Assembly: GCA_024103195.1 (NCBI GenBank)
Contig: JAGFIW010000147.1
Location: 1-50,272 of the forward strand
Direction: 5' to 3'
DNA from: Saprospiraceae bacterium
GTDB taxonomy: Bacteria > Bacteroidota > Bacteroidia > Chitinophagales > Saprospiraceae
Length of the DNA: 50,272 bases
Shown here: piece by piece, positions 49,720-50,272 of the stretch
How positions within the stretch are numbered: the stretch's first letter is position 1
Layout of the letters: each line of letters opens with the position of its first letter
Made by a program: the position numbers and the translations under genes
Notes under the pieces: model-generated
Told to the model about the DNA's origin: nothing
The model's database searches: none
Seen by the model: the letters and a program-made list of their open reading frames with translations, nothing else

Positions 49720-50272
49720 ATGAGCCAGCCGGTCAAAACTTCCGTGATGATGTACACGGAACAAACGCCCAACCCTGAGTCCCTCAAGTTTGTGACCAAC
49801 CGGATCCTGTACCAGGGGACGGCAGATTTCAAAACCGCCGAAGTGGCGGAAGAATGGTCGCCTCTCGCCCATGCCATCTTCAGCCTTCCCTACGTGAAGG
49901 GGGTATATATTTCCCACAATTTCGTCACGGTCACCAAAGAATTGACCTTTTCCTGGGAGGATATCATGCTTCCCTTGAAATCCTTCATTCGGGATTTTCT
50001 GGAAGGGGGAGAAGTCATTGTCAGGGAGGGTTATTCCGCCTGGATCGAAGAACATGAAGCTACCAACGGCAACAGCCGTACCTACAACGAGTCGGACGCG
50101 GCCATCGTGAAAAAGATCAGGGAGCTCATCGACACCTACGTCAAGCCGGCCGTGGAAATGGATGGTGGCAATATCGAATTCAAGGATTTTCACGAGGGCA
50201 TCGTCACCGTACCCATTCAGGGCACCTGCAGTGGATGTCCTTCCTCCACGGTCACATTGACGTCGTGGATGG
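49720..50272 (+). CDS. Nfu/NifU-type iron-sulfur cluster carrier (3' end beyond the window)
   Basis: 184 codons are present with no stop, so the gene continues past the window edge. The N-terminal Nfu domain begins with QTPNPESLKFVTNRIL and contains KGVYISHNFVTVTKE. The NifU C-terminal domain includes the segment VKPAVEMDGGNIEFKDFHEG-type (seen here as KPAVEMDGGNIEFKDF) and the cluster-binding Cys pair CSGCPSST. Nfu proteins transfer Fe-S clusters to apo-targets. The arrangement of Nfu_N plus NifU C-terminal domains is the usual bacterial/mitochondrial Nfu layout, and total length is expected near 200 residues, so only a few codons are missing. Confidence 0.93.
   Translation, partial: MSQPVKTSVMMYTEQTPNPESLKFVTNRILYQGTADFKTAEVAEEWSPLAHAIFSLPYVKGVYISHNFVTVTKELTFSWEDIMLPLKSFIRDFLEGGEVIVREGYSAWIEEHEATNGNSRTYNESDAAIVKKIRELIDTYVKPAVEMDGGNIEFKDFHEGIVTVPIQGTCSGCPSSTVTLTSWM

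Noticed and set aside
1..50272. CRISPR array, prophage or insertion sequence
   Set aside because: No regularly spaced short repeats, no integrase or transposase frame, and no terminal inverted repeats with target duplications were seen on either strand.

Overview
The window is a chromosomal segment of a Bacteroidota bacterium, moderately GC-rich for the phylum. The evidence is gliding/type IX secretion genes (a GldB-like lipoprotein, a cargo protein with an 'FPNPA' type A sorting domain, and a giant protein with a gliding-motility-type C-terminus), a FecA-like TonB receptor, many lipoproteins with a Cys lipobox, and recurrent TAnnTTTG (-7) promoter elements in front of genes. A Saprospiria- or Chitinophagia-like member would fit, but that placement is a guess. 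No prophage, insertion sequence, CRISPR array or rRNA is visible.

Layout. 1-450: start of a GIY-YIG nuclease gene, its upstream terminator, tRNA-Val and a decayed tRNA-like copy (minus strand). 449-5054: an AsmA-like protein and an ABC ATPase/permease pair whose permease carries a His-rich loop. 5057-6853 (minus): an Lgt-like inner-membrane domain fused to a beta-barrel-like tail interrupted by an in-frame TAA. 7161-14238: glycan and sulfate-activation cluster (WbpD-, WbpA- and WbpB-type enzymes, CysC/CysD/CysN, an NAD-dependent epimerase). 14396-22856: a PorT-like barrel, GldB, a 2-oxoglutarate oxygenase-fold protein, TatA, a GHMP kinase, a DUF4175 coiled-coil protein, an RsbW-like ATPase and YbeY. 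22877-28390: a TrmH/RlmB methyltransferase, an M36 metalloprotease with sorting signal, an alkyltransferase-like protein and a TrpF-like barrel. 28402-36090 (minus): a tightly packed six-gene envelope operon (four lipoproteins, a Tat-exported alkaline-phosphatase-fold protein, a 1171-residue repeat protein). 36490-41060: a TSUP permease, a methyltransferase, an HMA-AraC regulator, a tiny Cys-rich protein and a FecA-like receptor, which together look like a metal-response block. 41084-43265: Pcm and a phosphohexomutase. 43270-49658: two paralogous ECF sigma plus inner-membrane/beta-barrel fusion modules on either side of a MATE transporter, the second followed by a lipoprotein. 49720-end: an Nfu-type iron-sulfur scaffold, cut by the window edge.

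How they fit together. The strongest theme is envelope biology. The two sigma/barrel modules match the dual membrane-spanning anti-sigma (Dma/Das) layout reported in Bacteroides thetaiotaomicron, in which one polypeptide has a cytoplasmic anti-sigma domain, one transmembrane helix, a periplasmic linker and an outer-membrane barrel. The Lgt-barrel protein is a third, different inner-membrane/barrel fusion. The Wbp-type genes make diacetamido-uronic-acid precursors, which in Porphyromonas are tied to the A-LPS that anchors type IX cargo; sulfate activation inside the same cluster suggests a sulfated glycan. The six-gene operon is the least explained assembly in the window.
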